64,000 nucleotides of DNA, taken from Argyresthia goedartella. Taxonomy: Eukaryota; Arthropoda; Insecta; Lepidoptera; Argyresthiidae. The notes beneath the pieces are model-generated. The model was not told the DNA's origin and made no database searches. It worked only from the letters and a program-made list of their open reading frames with translations. Each line of letters begins with the position of its first letter. Position 1 is the first letter of the stretch. A program made the position numbers and the translations under genes. The stretch lies in NCBI GenBank assembly GCA_949825045.1, contig OX463807.1:40382749-40446748 (forward strand), in the 5' to 3' direction. This document shows positions 32,173 to 43,522 of this stretch, one piece after another.

Positions 32173-32205
32173 GGTGTGTGTGTGTGTGTGTGAGTGTGGC
32201 ACAAT
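31985..32205. repeat. Compound (GT)n microsatellite
   Basis: About 200 bp of GT-rich repeat with interruptions (GTTTGT, GCGCGC, GTGTCTCTCTCTCT). It creates spurious Val/Cys and His/Thr frames in several phases. A small direct repeat GGGTGGACGGAT follows at about 32217 and 32279. Confidence 0.9.
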
Positions 32206-32379
32206 AGCGCTAAAATGGGTGGACGGATATTGGTGATGCGGTACGAAAAGAGGAGTCTGTGGCATAGGCGCTCACACGGGTGGACGGATTTTAGTTAAAA
32301 AGAATGTATTACCGAGACACAGATTGACTTCCACATTTTTAACCCCCAACGACCAGGTGAGGTGTTATTAAAGTTTGGC

Positions 32380-32565
32380 TAGTATTTAATCGCACATCAA
32401 AAATACAGATTTTCACAGCAAAAAAGGGATCAGCAAAAACACCTTTTATGTTTTAAGTATTTTTGTTGTTCTTACATGTTCAACCTAATACGAAGGATAA
32501 ATCGGTATATTTGCTGTGCAAATCAGACTTATTGATGTGTCGTTTAATATTTCCCTTAAAATTTG
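32380..32565. mobile_element. MITE with ~45-bp terminal repeats, copy 1
   Basis: Inverted termini: left TTTAATCGCACATCAAAAAT then ACAGATTTTCACAGCAAA; right inverted TTAAACGACACATCAATAAG then CTGATTTGCACAGCAAA. A related element with similar termini lies at 40637-40855. Non-coding. The superfamily cannot be fixed from the flanks. Confidence 0.7.
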
Positions 32566-33095
32566 AAGCCTCTGTAGGTCGGTGTGCCTGTAGGTATATC
32601 TGTCCGTGGAACCCTAGCGGTCGAACAGGTGGTAGTACTTTGATGCGGCTTTCAGTAAACGATTGTTAAAATCGGTTCAGTAATTCAGAAGTTCTCAGCT
32701 TAATACCGAATAGCGGTCTAACATGGACTGGTATTATAATGCAATGTTTATAGTTGGTAGTAGACTTCACTGCGATGGTTCGTCGATATATTTTATTAAA
32801 ATCAGTTCAGAGGTTCAAAAGTTATCAACCTAAATAGGAAACAAGAACCAAATTTTAGACGTGAGTTTAAAGTTTCGGGTGTTTTAAATGTTTAATTTAG
32901 AGTAACATTTTATTTGTTTATTTTAGTTTATTGCAAGTACTGAGTTTTATGCTTAGTTATTTGTCATTATACGATTGATAATTGTTAATTCGAATTATAA
33001 AAAATAATATTAAGTTTGCTGTCATGTTTGATTTTATTTCTGTAAATAAGTTACTCAATTTCTATCCACATCCGGCTTCCATGAGCAAAGAATTT
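32566..33095. other. Unassigned repeat-like stretch
   Basis: No gene. Two similar words, AAAATCGGTTCAGTAATTCA near 32670 and AAAATCAGTTCAGAGGTTCA near 32800, suggest an old duplicated repeat of a kind frequent in Lepidoptera. The class is not determined. Confidence 0.35.
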
Positions 33096-33501
33096 CAAAT
33101 CAAATCAAATCAAATGGTTTTATTCAAAAACAGAGAATATACAGTACAGTTGCTTAACAAAAGGTACCTTAGTACTAGGTTAAACATGCAGAAAAAATGA
33201 GTAGGTACATTTAAGAAGGGAGACGAGCTGATATCCTAGCTAGATTATCAAATAATCTGTGGTAAGGAATATCAGGCCCAAACTCTTTACATATAGTTTT
33301 TTGATTGTAAAATAGGTACATAAAAAATGTTGCGGAAGATAGTGAATTTATTTATAATACAAATAAGTAAAAAGTTAATATTATACTTAGTAAACAGACA
33401 ATGTAAAATAGTATAATAAAGGTTATTTTATGGAAAATAAGCCCATGTGTGTGTATGTGTAAGTGTGTCTGTAAGGGTGAGTGTGTGTATGTGTAAGGGT
33501 G

Positions 33502-33541
<40 letters not shown>

Positions 33542-33614
33542 GTTAAATGAGGGGGTTGAAAAACTCTTCAGATTGGTTGTAGGAAAGATTCTGAAAAAAG
33601 TCGGCAATTTTACG

Positions 33615-34400
33615 TTAGCATTCTACGTCTGACAGTAGCTGTATGGAAAGGCTAGAACTAATCTTATTATAAAGAAAGGGGCCGAGGTAGGGGAAGAATC
33701 CTTTAGTAAATGAAAAATTAGGGGTTGGCACTGAACATATGCGATCAGTCCTTCGCTTGGTGATAGTTTTGGGAGGAGTGAGTTTATGTTGCAGTAAAAT
33801 TGTTTGAGTAATAAAAAGTTGTCTGACACTTAATACCTTACATTCTTTATAGAGCTGCTGCGTGGGAAAAAGTATAGGTCGAGAAGTTGCAATCTTTAAG
33901 ATAGCTCGTTGTGCTGTTTCGAGAGGCTTCATAGTAGTTTTAGGTGCCCCGCCCCATGAGACAATACAATAAGTTAATATGGACTGGCAGAGAGTGAGAT
34001 AGAGCATGCGAATAATGGAGGAGTGTGCAACGTGTCTTATACGTTTAAATATGTAAATAAGTTTTCGAACTCTACCAGTTAATATGCTTATATGTGCCTT
34101 AAAGTTCAGGTGTTGATCAAGAGTGAATCCGAGATATTTTATTGTGTCTGTGGAAGATAAAAGCGGGCAGCTACAATGCCAGGGAGTTACACATGAGTGA
34201 GCCCATATATGAATGGGGCGGACGGGTTGGGAGTTACTACTAATAGAATAGGTGAGAAACTTAGTTTTATCGACATTTAAAGTGAGAGCATGTTTTTTAA
34301 GCCAGTCCAAAACCAGATTAAAGTTATGTTGTGCCTCATCTTGCAGTTTGTCCCAAGAATTTGCACAAACAGTAATTGCTGTATCTCTCTTTGGGAGGGA
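33615..34400 (-). pseudogene. LINE-D ORF2 C-terminal part
   Basis: Reads from the deletion junction as DTAITVCANSWDKLQDEAQ, the residues that follow the first Asp of a typical (Y/F)ADD motif. Then come LDWLKKHALTLNVDKTKFL, IKYLGFTLDQHLNFKAHI and ILTYCIVSWGGAP (thumb and C-terminal domain), ending at 33615. The upstream reverse transcriptase is absent. The frame is otherwise open, so the deletion is the main lesion. Confidence 0.8.
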
Positions 34401-34441
34401 TGGAAGAAAAATATCAGTCTTTGGGAGGGATGGAAGAAAAA
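34388..34441. repeat. 24-bp tandem duplication at the LINE-D deletion junction
   Basis: TCTTTGGGAGGGATGGAAGA plus four A bases occurs at 34388-34411 and again at 34418-34441, only 6 bases apart. On the minus strand both copies encode FSSIPPK. They sit exactly where endonuclease-linker codons jump to post-catalytic codons. This looks like a filler duplication made during end joining. Confidence 0.85.
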
Positions 34442-35664
34442 AGTAATTGGTTGGATGCTTTACGTATTTTTGAGGTATTGGTTATCCGCTGAATTGATTG
34501 CCAGAGACGTTTTGAATTTTTTCCAGCATCAATCAAGTCCTGAGTATCGTAAAGTCTTTTAGCTTTTTTGATGATTTTATTGCAAAAATTACGGTAGCGA
34601 ACATACGTTATTTTCAAAACCTCATTATCTGGCGTATTTTTAGCCTTTCTGTGCATCCGGTCACGGTTCCGCATACATTTAAGAAGACCTGGCGTGATCC
34701 ATGGTTTCACAATGGATTTTCTTTTAGAAAGGATTATAGTCGAGGTGTTTTTCGCGATAGCGTCGGTTATAAAAGTAACCAGCGTATCTATGGTGGTATC
34801 TGGATTAGGTGATGTTGATAAGTCGGCACTATTTAGTTTTTCCATATCTTGATCTAGAGATTTGTAATCAATTTTATTTATGGATTTAATTGCAGGTGCA
34901 TCATAATGTGATTTATTGATTGATACGATAGTAGCAGAGTGATCGGTGACAGAAGTTTCGATTACAAGGGTAGTCAATATTGCATTAGTTCTGACAAAAG
35001 TGTGGTCAAGACAGTTGTTCGCTCTTGTAGGTAATGTGTGTGCTGGTAGAAAACCCAAGAAAGCTAGATGATTGAGATAGTTTTGACAGTGAGGGTCGCG
35101 GGAAGTGGGCTTAATATCGATGTTAATGTCACCAGAAATTATTACATAACGAAAAGTGCTCAGGGTTTTGACAAGTGTGCTAAGATGGGAAATGAATTGA
35201 TCAATGTTTGTGATAGACGGAGACCGATAGATACAGATAATTGCAACGTCGTTGATTAGTTTTAAAACTAGGACTGACGCGGAGTTATGGAAGTCAGGTT
35301 CTTCCACTGTATAATTAATATTATTTTTTACATACGCCACCACACCGTCACTCTGGTTTAGATGTTTGGTTGTCTGGCATACGGAATAGTCAGTCAATTG
35401 AGGTAAAATTGTGTTTGAGAGACAAGGTAACCAGCATTCGGTCAGGATAAGGATATCCATTTCTAGATTGACACGATGTGTTAGTGTTTGTAAGCTGTCA
35501 AAGTTAGCATTTATAGAACGTATATTCTGTGTAAGAAAAATAAGTTTATTATTATTGTTTAGTAGATGAATCTTACAATCCTCGGGGTGGCATGAAATAG
35601 TTTTAGATAGATTAAAATCATCTATAGAATTCTGTAAATTATTAATTGAGTCAGTCATTGGCAA
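34414..35664 (-). pseudogene. LINE-D ORF2 endonuclease part, 416 codons
   Basis: After ~40 residues the endonuclease begins LIFLTQNIRSINANFDSLQT and continues with DILILTECWLP, VISGDINIDIKP, NNCLDHTFVR and SVTDHSATIVS, a complete apurinic-type endonuclease motif set including the SDH-like TDH. The linker has KPWITPGLLKCMRNRDRMHR. The frame stops at the deletion junction. An ATG start is at 35664. The endonuclease alone may still be made but cannot drive retrotransposition. Confidence 0.85.
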
Positions 35665-35959
35665 TTAGTTGATTGTTTGGGTGAGACGGGGGGCAAAAAT
35701 AGTTAAATATTTTATGAGGATTAGGTATACAGAAGGGTAGTGCGCTTATAGATGAATAGTGTAAATAAGAAATGAGGGTGTGTATGTAAATGTTTTAATG
35801 TGTGTAAAAGTATGTGAGCTGGATTGAGAGTGTGGGTGTGTGCATGGGTACGTATATTGTGGGTATGGGTATTGTATAAAGAGTGCGGCTTTTGAGCTTA
35901 TAATAACAAATTAAAATATAAGTAACAGAAGCAGTGTGCAAAATATGATCGAAGTCTAG

Positions 35960-36721
35960 TCATGTGTCACGTGAGAGTGGGGCCAGGAGAGTTTCAAGTT
36001 GCTCTTCATTTTTAACGATCATATATGGATCGTCTCTAGTCTTCCTCAATCTGACTTGGCCATTATTTACCCAGCAAAATTGATATCCATGCGCCTTGGA
36101 GAATCTTCGACATTGGTAGAATAGTCTCTTGGTTGTGGTGGTATTTAGTTCCGATATGTATATAGGAGTGTATGGAGCCACCATACCAAGTTGTTTAGTA
36201 CTCAGCTTGTCGTTTGAGTTATGCGTATTAAATTCCTTAGTTCCTTTTAAGAAGCATGTTTTAGTGAGCGTGTTTGCAAACTCGACTAGAATTGATGACG
36301 ACTTGTTTTCTTTTCTGGAGGGAAGTCTAGCTACGTCGCGTATATCCACGGGCTGCAGTTTCACGTTTAGTTGCGTAGCTAGATGAGCTATTGTGGAATA
36401 CAGCGACTCCTTGGTTTTGGAATAGTTCTTAGGGACATTCCTAATTTCCACAGTTGTCTTTATGAGGTGTCTATCAAATGCCTCTATTTTCCCTTCCAAA
36501 TCGGACAGGTGCAGAATGATATCCTTCCTTTCCTTTTCGAAAGTGTCGATTTTACCCTGTAGACAGTTAAGCTGGTCCGACATACAATTGAGTGACTTTT
36601 CTATCTCGGTGTTAGTGGCTTCAATATTGCCAGATTGGTTTTTGATGTGGAGTATATGTTCCTCGAGTTTATCCATCATATTGTTGTGGGTGGAAACCAA
36701 ATCCTGGATCAAATTTATCAA
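35960..36721 (-). CDS. LINE-D ORF1: coiled coil plus FP-type domain
   Basis: 253 residues, open. Residues ~1-90 are strongly coiled-coil (MMDKLEEHILHIKNQSGNIE and following heptads). From ~95 the sequence resembles the FP25K-type domain also found in LINE-B ORF1 (VEIRNVPKNYSKTKESLYST, IRDVARLPSRKENKSSSILV, YISELNTTTTKRLFYQCR, FCWVNNGQVRLRK). It lacks the PHD-like finger of LINE-B. It is an RNA-binding ORF1-type protein; ORF2 starts ~295 bp downstream on the same strand. The start could lie further upstream. Confidence 0.75.
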   Translation of the reverse strand: MINLIQDLVSTHNNMMDKLEEHILHIKNQSGNIEATNTEIEKSLNCMSDQLNCLQGKIDTFEKERKDIILHLSDLEGKIEAFDRHLIKTTVEIRNVPKNYSKTKESLYSTIAHLATQLNVKLQPVDIRDVARLPSRKENKSSSILVEFANTLTKTCFLKGTKEFNTHNSNDKLSTKQLGMVAPYTPIYISELNTTTTKRLFYQCRRFSKAHGYQFCWVNNGQVRLRKTRDDPYMIVKNEEQLETLLAPLSRDT

Positions 36722-37553
36722 CTCGGTTTTTAAGTCGCCAAGTTGATCGCCGTTTTCGTCGGAGGACCGCGGCCTTTTCGTTCTCCTTGATATATTTTCA
36801 AGAGGAGAAGGCCTTGATGTGTCAACTTCTGAGAGCTACATAAGGTCTGTTTCAGACCGACTGGTGTTATAGGCGGACGGGGGAGAGCGTTGCATGTTGA
36901 AATTTGCAAAGTGGTAAATTAATCAACTCAGATGCACGGCAATAATAAGTAAGCGGCGACAACGAACGATAACAGGCAGAAACAATAATATACGGTCAGC
37001 TACCCGTCCACCCAATGATGCGATGCGAAGAAAAATAGTATCTGTGGTTTAGTAGATAGAAGCCGGAATGTATTCGCCTCAGACAAGTCAGCGTTGTAGC
37101 ACATGTAGTCGCAGTGTGAAGCGTAGCAGTCGGTGTTCCGTAGCGGCCCGACTCGTAGCTTGTAGCAGAGGGAAGAGAACTGTCGCGTAACGGATCGAGG
37201 TGATAGCTAATTTCGCGCGTGCGGCTCACCAACTCAACAGTTTCGTTCACCGTACGTAGTTTAATACATACACAAAACTCTTTTGAAATTTTATACGTAG
37301 GGCCTTGAATGTAGTCCTACCTAGGGTGCGTTCGAGATCGGTTAGAAATTACTCCGAGTGAAGCGAAAATTACACTAGGGAGCCAATTCCCGCCGTAAAA
37401 TATGCGTTTGACTCGCCATTTGACGTATGAAATAAAAATTTGCGTATTTTCATACAGTGGTAAGCGCAAATTGTCCAACGAGTTCTGTTCGACTCTAGTC
37501 ACGTGGTACTTGGCATGCGACTTTCAAAAAGACGTATAAAAACTGACGTTTAA

Positions 37554-40146
37554 CCTCCTCGGGCCTGTGGTCGCCTATAGATGACATGTAACGCCCTCTA
37601 AGAAAATGTTGATAGAACCAGCATTTCTTATTATTGACCCAGTTTTAGTAGTTAATCCTTTACGGGAGAGATGCCGCTATGTATCCTACCAACGGCGGCC
37701 ATACTTTTGTGGATTTTTTTGGCAAGAGAGTGTTTTGAAAATGAGCTCGCGAAAAAAATACAAAATTGGTGTCCCTCGTGATGGTAAGTCCAAGATTTCT
37801 TTACAGTGGCATGATTTTATGATATACTATTATGGAATTGTATATTTGTTTGAAAATCTGCATCCAATACGATAACCAACTTGTCGATACGAGTTTTGTA
37901 AGTCCACCCACACAACCAAACTTTTGTATGTCGTCTATTGGTGACACCAGGTGCTGATATCTCAAATAGTACCAACTTTCCTTACATTTTCATAAACGTT
38001 CCAGATGTTATTTAACGTAGAAAATGCAATAAAATATATTTCTTTTTAATTATTTTATTACTTTTATAACCTTATGTAAAGTTTTTTTTTCAGAGGCAGT
38101 TCTTGGCAACATCATTAATGATGTTATTGCTGGCGATGACTCCGACCTTGATTTTGTATCTGATGGTGAAGAATGGGCCAGTGACAACAGTTATGTTCCG
38201 CAACCGGACAGCTCTGATTCAGAAGATGAACCTGCAAACTTATCACAAGAACCTGAAGGGGAATCAAGAACTGCTCCTAGGACAGCTCAGAGTAATATCT
38301 CCCAACCATAACTACCGCGCCGAGTATATTGTAGAGCGAATAATGATTTCGAGCCCCTGCAGCCAGCTCCAGATTTTACAGAAGTGATCCAGCCAGGTGT
38401 TAACTTAAGACCATATGACTACTTTTCTAAGTACATACCTGAAGACATTTTCTCAAGAATAGCCTTTTGTACCGACCAAAATTACGTACTAAAAAAACGG
38501 CTCAAGTTTGAATGTGACTGCTAAAGAATTAAAGATATTCTTTGGTATCACTATCATGATGTCTTACATGAAGTTTCCGAGAATTAGAAAATACTGGGAA
38601 CAAAAGACCAGGGTTCCTGCAATCGCGGACAAGATGACAAGAGACAGATATCACAAACTACGATCTAATCTGAAAATGGTAATTGATAGTGATGTGACTG
38701 AAACCGTCAAGGCAGAAACGAAGTTCTGGAAAGTTCAGCCATTGCTGTCGACTGTAAGAAATGGATGTCTACTCAATCCTGTATCCCAAGAAACCTGCAT
38801 AGATGAGCAGATGATCCCATTTTGGGGCAAACATGCAGCAAGACAGATGGTCAGGGGAAAACCAAATCCTGTAGGTTTGAAAAACTTTGTCTTAGCTTCA
38901 CCTGACGGTCTTCCATTGGATTTCTTTCTCTATGAAGGAAAAGGTGACACTATTATAAATGATGAAGAAACGAAAGCCCTTGATATTGGAGGAAAGGTTA
39001 TCATGCGCCTTAGCATTCGTCCTCCTGCAGGCTGCACCATATACATGGACAGGTACTTCACATCTGTTCACTTGTTGGAATTGCTTCATTCCATGCGCCA
39101 ATGCTCTGGTACTGGAACGTTGCAGAAGAACAGGATACCCAAGAACTGTAATTTGAAGAGCGACTCTGAGTTACGAAAGCAAGGCCGTGGCAGTCACTCC
39201 CAACTTGTACATTCCAGTGGACAGGTAGCCATTATCAAATGGTTTGATAATAAGCCTGTAATCATGGCGTCTTCAAGACACGGCGCTGAGCCAACAGATG
39301 TCTGTCAAAGATGGAAGAAGAAGCTGAAACGCTACATAGATATATCGAGACCAGCAATGGTAAAGAACTACAATGAGAAAATGGGCGGAGTGGACTTTTT
39401 AGATCGGATGATAAGTTACTACAGAATTTCCGCGAGGACCAAGAAATGGACCATTAGGCTGATATTCCATCTTTTTGATTTTGCCATAGCAGCTGGCTGG
39501 ATCGAATATAGACGTGATCAAGAGAAAATAGGCATACGCAAGAGAGATATTCTGGATTGTCTTGGTTTTCGCGAAGCAATTTCGGACTATCTTATATTTT
39601 GGGAAGACGAAGATGAAGACGTTGCTGAAGATCCTGCTGGCGGAATATCGTCGATTGGGCGACCAAGCAAACGCGCAAAAACTCAACACCCGTCTGATTA
39701 TGTTCGTACATCAAAAAATGATCATCTTCCCGAACCAATGGACACCAAAAATAGATGCCGGCTGCCAGGTTGCCATTACAATACTGCACGACACAAATGC
39801 CCAAAATGTAATGTGTATTTGTGCCTGAATTCTTCACGTAATTGTTATAAATTGTATCACGAACTCTAGGCAGTTTTTAATCTTAACATTTAATTCATTA
39901 AAGCGGTTAAAAACAAATTTTGGATGTTTTTTTTTACGATGATCAAACTCCTTGTTCATAGGGACTTTTCCGCACTTTTTAACACAATGAGACCTCATGT
40001 CGCCTATAGGTGACATGGTGGAAAGCGATTTTCCGGAAAACGAAGTGGTAGATCTTCACGTGCTGGTTCCATAAATATATAGTTTATTAACTTTATCATT
40101 GCTAAAATGAGACTAAATTAAAAAAAACTGCTCAGGACTGAGGAGG
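37554..40146 (+). mobile_element. piggyBac transposon, nearly intact
   Basis: TTAA at 37550-37553 and 40147-40150 flanks terminal repeats CCTCCTCGGGCCTG and (inverted) CCTCCTCAGTCCTG. Subterminal motif GTCGCCTATAGATGACATG lies at 37570, its relative ATGTCGCCTATAGGTGACAT at 39999, and a weaker TGTCGTCTATTGGTGAC near 37939. It carries one two-exon transposase gene with two small lesions. Length is 2593 bp. The termini and TTAA are diagnostic of piggyBac. Confidence 0.93.
37741..39869 (+). pseudogene. piggyBac transposase, two exons, two lesions
   Basis: Exon 1 is 37741-37783 (MSSRKKYKIGVPRD, donor ATG|GTAAGT). Exon 2 begins after TTTTTTTTTCAG at 38094 with matching phase and encodes an acidic N-terminal region (DDSDLDFVSDGEEW). 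The frame meets TAA at 38309-38311, then is recovered in another frame (DFTEVIQPGVNLRPYDYF). An A7 run at 38491-38497 shifts it again. The remaining 453 codons (38508-39869) are open. The DDD core shows CIDEQMIPFWGK, IYMDRYFTSVHLL and GGVDFLDRMISYY, and the C-terminus has the cysteine-rich zinc-binding domain (CRLPGCHY, CPKCNVYLC). Both lesions are small; an assembly error in the A-run cannot be excluded. Confidence 0.9.
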
Positions 40147-40150
40147 TTAA

Positions 40151-40636
40151 GAGAGGTTTAGTTGGTAGTAAATAGTAACTTACAACAGAAGTTTCCTTGC
40201 TTTTTTGTTTCTTGACTTGTAGGTTGGCATGTGTACCTACGTATCTCTATTATGGTTTGATTGAAGTGTAAGACAACAAAGACAATGAATAAATTATACT
40301 ACTCAAACCGCTGTTTTGAACAAGATCATCCAAGGACGAATTTGTCGCTGCGTGTTTCCGTAATATACAAGGCCATTACCCAAATACTCTGTAAATTATC
40401 GCGTATACTTTGGAACGCAATATTTTCACTTACGTCTTCCCAACTATACATCAGCATAACGCCGCAATCGTGAATACTTCGGAATGGTCTACGCCAATTT
40501 TATGGTTCCGTTATATACTGCGCTTTTGCCCAATGTAGATACTTGCGTTATTAAATAAATATTTTATGTGTATTTAAGTTATAAACTTAAATACACATAA
40601 ATTTATCAGCGATTAATATCATAGTTTAAGGGAAAT
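40151..40636. other. Unassigned stretch with a perfect hairpin
   Basis: No gene. At 40563-40601 there are perfect 18-bp inverted arms (TTTATGTGTATTTAAGTT) around the 3-base loop ATA. The rest is not assigned. Confidence 0.5.
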
Positions 40637-40855
40637 ATTAAACCGCACATCAAAAATACTGATATTCACAGCAAATATCAGGGAAAACACTGCGGTAGCT
40701 TAGGTGAAGGGTAAAGCAAAGCCCCTTTATCTTTCGTGTTAGGTTGAACATGTAAGAACGTAATACAAACTTAGGACAAATAAAATATTTAAAGTGTTTT
40801 TATTGAACCTTTTTTGCTGTGCGAATCAGTATTGTTGATCTGCTATTAAATAATA
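40637..40855. mobile_element. MITE, copy 2 of the 32380 family
   Basis: The left end TATTAAACCGCACATCAAAA and right end (inverted) TTTAATAGCAGATCAACAAT match the termini at 32380-32565. The CAGCAAA block follows inward on both sides. The interior contains a GTTCAACATG-type word also shared with copy 1, in the opposite sense. Non-coding. Confidence 0.7.
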
Positions 40856-42337
40856 TATGTGTCGATAGCGTGCGTCAGAGACACTGTATAGTTTGAAACT
40901 AAACTTTTCGTTCCGTTGTACGAAATTTGGTTTTCTCTCCTGTTTCACAAGTAAATTATTATATTAAATTAGCAAATAAGCTGGTTACAATTACTCAAAT
41001 AATAACAAATAAACATCATTGCAGCGTATGAACACTCAAATATGAATGTTTATTTAGGATTTTGAAATCTCGATTAAGTTTATTTAATAATCGAAATAAC
41101 GGAACGTAAAATTCACAGATTATTTTTCAAATTCATTAGACTTGAAATCTCGTTAGAATTCAATGTCGCATATGTGAGCCAGAATACAGTTTTGTCGTGA
41201 ATTAGACAATTTTGTTTCACAATTTAGTTAGGCGACTTACAGACGCATGCGACGGATTTGCTAACGGGATGAGAAGTGGCCCCCAGAGCGTTGGGAAACA
41301 ACCCGAATGAAACCGAGGAGACACGAACTGTTACCCAACAGCTGGCCGAACAGCGTTTACGAATGGCTCAGATATTGTAATTTTCGCACTGACAAGTGTG
41401 ATTTTTCTCCCTGGTTCAGCGTCGTTAAAAATTACCTGACAGATGTCAAACTGTGATTGACGGGTTTATACAATATTTTCGTGCTGTTTGTTAAATATTT
41501 TGGTTTTGTTTTCCAGCACAGCTGTGGGAAGTGTGTGACTGGAAGTGGAGGATGATTCCACTTTTAACAAATTTTTAATAAGTTTGTATTAACAATAATA
41601 TTTTCTTGTTGTAAAAGTAAGTAAGCCTGTTCATAAACTTATACTACTGATTTCAGATGAGGGTTCTTCCAACGCCTTCTTCTATTTCTCCTTCTTCTTA
41701 AGTTGGATTGACATTGACAAGTTATCAAAGTTATAAGAATCACGAATTCTCGCGCTAGCGTTCGATAACCGCATTTCGTCTCTCTTTTTGTCATTATCTC
41801 CATCTCTTATCTTTCCCCGAGTGAATTTTCACACGGTTTCCGAACGCACCCCTGGTGTTTAATATTTTATTAATAAAAATTCGTACAAAAGACTGTCGTT
41901 TTACATTTTTCAGTGTACAATAGTACACTTGGTTCCTACAGCCCTTCACGTCCTCCCGGGTAGTGCTAAGGAGCAACAAATTATTCTCAAGAACGTTAAT
42001 TACCTGACCTAATTGTGATCTTTCCAATACACTTGACACTGGCAAATTTAACCTCAAAAGAGGTTACCACGCCATCTTTCAAAGATGAAAAGTATTTGGA
42101 ATTGATAATCGGGCGGTCTCCATTCCTATTTGTAAAATTCAGCTCCCAGGACACAGTGTGTGTAACCTGCCTGCCTTACTCTTATTACACCTCTCATAGG
42201 GTTTAGGGACCTGATTCAGTCTAGTAGGTACAAGAAGCCTTTTCGGCAATTTCCAGGAAATACCTACGTACGCGAATATTTATTGTTTTATTCAGTTCAA
42301 GGTATGTCTTAACCAAACATAATAAAATTCCAAAAGG
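40856..42337. other. Unassigned stretch
   Basis: No gene. CGAACGCACCC at 41841-41851 is the inverted match of GGGTGCGTTCG at 37324-37334, which could be the ends of one larger element enclosing the piggyBac, or two separate small elements. Both sides share a further ACTC.G.G word about 20 bp inward. Confidence 0.3.
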
Positions 42338-42802
42338 TGCCCTAATTACTCAAAGTTTAGTTTCTTGCACTTTAGTCAAGGGAGTCGCCCGGTGCGCGTG
42401 CGCGTGCGCTTGCAAACTTGCAATCTTGATTGCTTGCGTTGCGCCGCGTTGCGCCGCGGTGCGGAACACTTTTGCGCAAAACTTGCTCTTGGCCGATTTT
42501 TTGTTGAAAGGTGCAGATTGCAATCTGATCAAATAAATATATGTTAGGTGGTTTGGGTTGGCATTGCTTCTTAATTTTAACTCCATAGTAAATCGTTTGT
42601 TCTCTGTCGTTGAAATTGTAAAAATAAACTGTTTGTTTTTTTGTTTACTATTTCATTAGCTCTGAGTTAAAGAAATTGTGCAATTGCGTGTACAATCTAC
42701 GACTAACATAATATTTAAATAATGCCGTGGTAGGTATAGTGTTTTTTATATTATTAAGATTATTATATGCCCTAATTACTCAAAGTTTAGTTTCTTGCAC
42801 TT
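42338..42802. repeat. 395-bp segment between perfect 35-bp direct repeats
   Basis: A 35-base sequence beginning TGCCCTAATTACTCAAAGTT and ending TTTCTTGCACTT is identical at 42338-42372 and 42768-42802. The intervening 395 bp starts with a GC-rich, CpG-rich block (about 42380-42475) and turns AT-rich. Possible origins are an insertion with an unusually long target duplication or a tandem duplication with divergence. No coding frame is convincing. Confidence 0.8.
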
Positions 42803-43521
42803 AAGTCCTTGCACCTAATCTATTAAGAACTTACCTAATTATTCGTGCATGAGTTATTTTCCATTCTTCGAAATAATACACCTTATCTTGCAATGTCGCA
42901 ATCATTCAAGGAACAATTCATTTGTCATTGACTTAACTTAAGATAAGGGAAACATTCGTTTGACATTAATAGCTAATGAACTTGAGAACGCTATATAAAA
43001 AAATACTTTTTCTTTTGTGCGTGAAACTTCCACTGGGCCAGCTTTTTTACAATATTTAAGTTTTAACCGAAAAACCGGTACAAATACCTAGAGGAGCATA
43101 CTCACTGAATTCGCCTGAATCTGAATGCTAGGTATACTCGAGGTGAGAGAGCACCTTTGGCTTTTCTCTTTAACATGTTATTCAATGAAACATAAGCTTT
43201 TAATATTTAGGTGATTTTGTGCTAATTCCATTATTTCCCACCTTATCCAATCTTGATCCATAACAAGAGTCTGTTGATGTTTTGCTGTTCAATGTGTTGA
43301 CGTCACAGAGCAACGAAATTGATATTGACCTTATATAGAGATAGTTTTTAACAAAATCGTAGATGCATGTGTAAAATGTACGTAAACCACATACCTACCT
43401 ATAATGCTTATTCAAATCCTGAAATCACTTATTCGATATCAAATCACCAAACCACGAATAGGATTTGTGACAATAAGGAGAAGTCTGACACTGCGCACGT
43501 CATTCACCCCCAGCGTATAGC
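42803..43521. other. Unassigned stretch
   Basis: AT-rich, with no gene or recognised repeat. Confidence 0.3.
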
Positions 43522-43522
43522 T

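Larger units (their letters stand above)
33096..37260 (-). mobile_element. LINE-D, full-length ends but reverse transcriptase core deleted
   Basis: The sense 3' end reads GAATAAAACCATTTGATTTG with an (ATTTG)n tail at 33096-33122. ORF1 (35960-36721), the ORF2 endonuclease part (34414-35664) and the ORF2 C-terminus (33615-34400) are in order. The segment encoding the fingers and palm, up to the last Asp of the catalytic motif, is missing. The junction at 34388-34441 carries a 24-bp direct repeat. A GT-rich microsatellite (33446-33540) lies in the 3' UTR. The 5' limit is approximate. Confidence 0.85.

Noticed and set aside
31837..32265. Val/Cys-rich and His/Thr-rich open frames
   Set aside because: They are translations of a (GT)n microsatellite.
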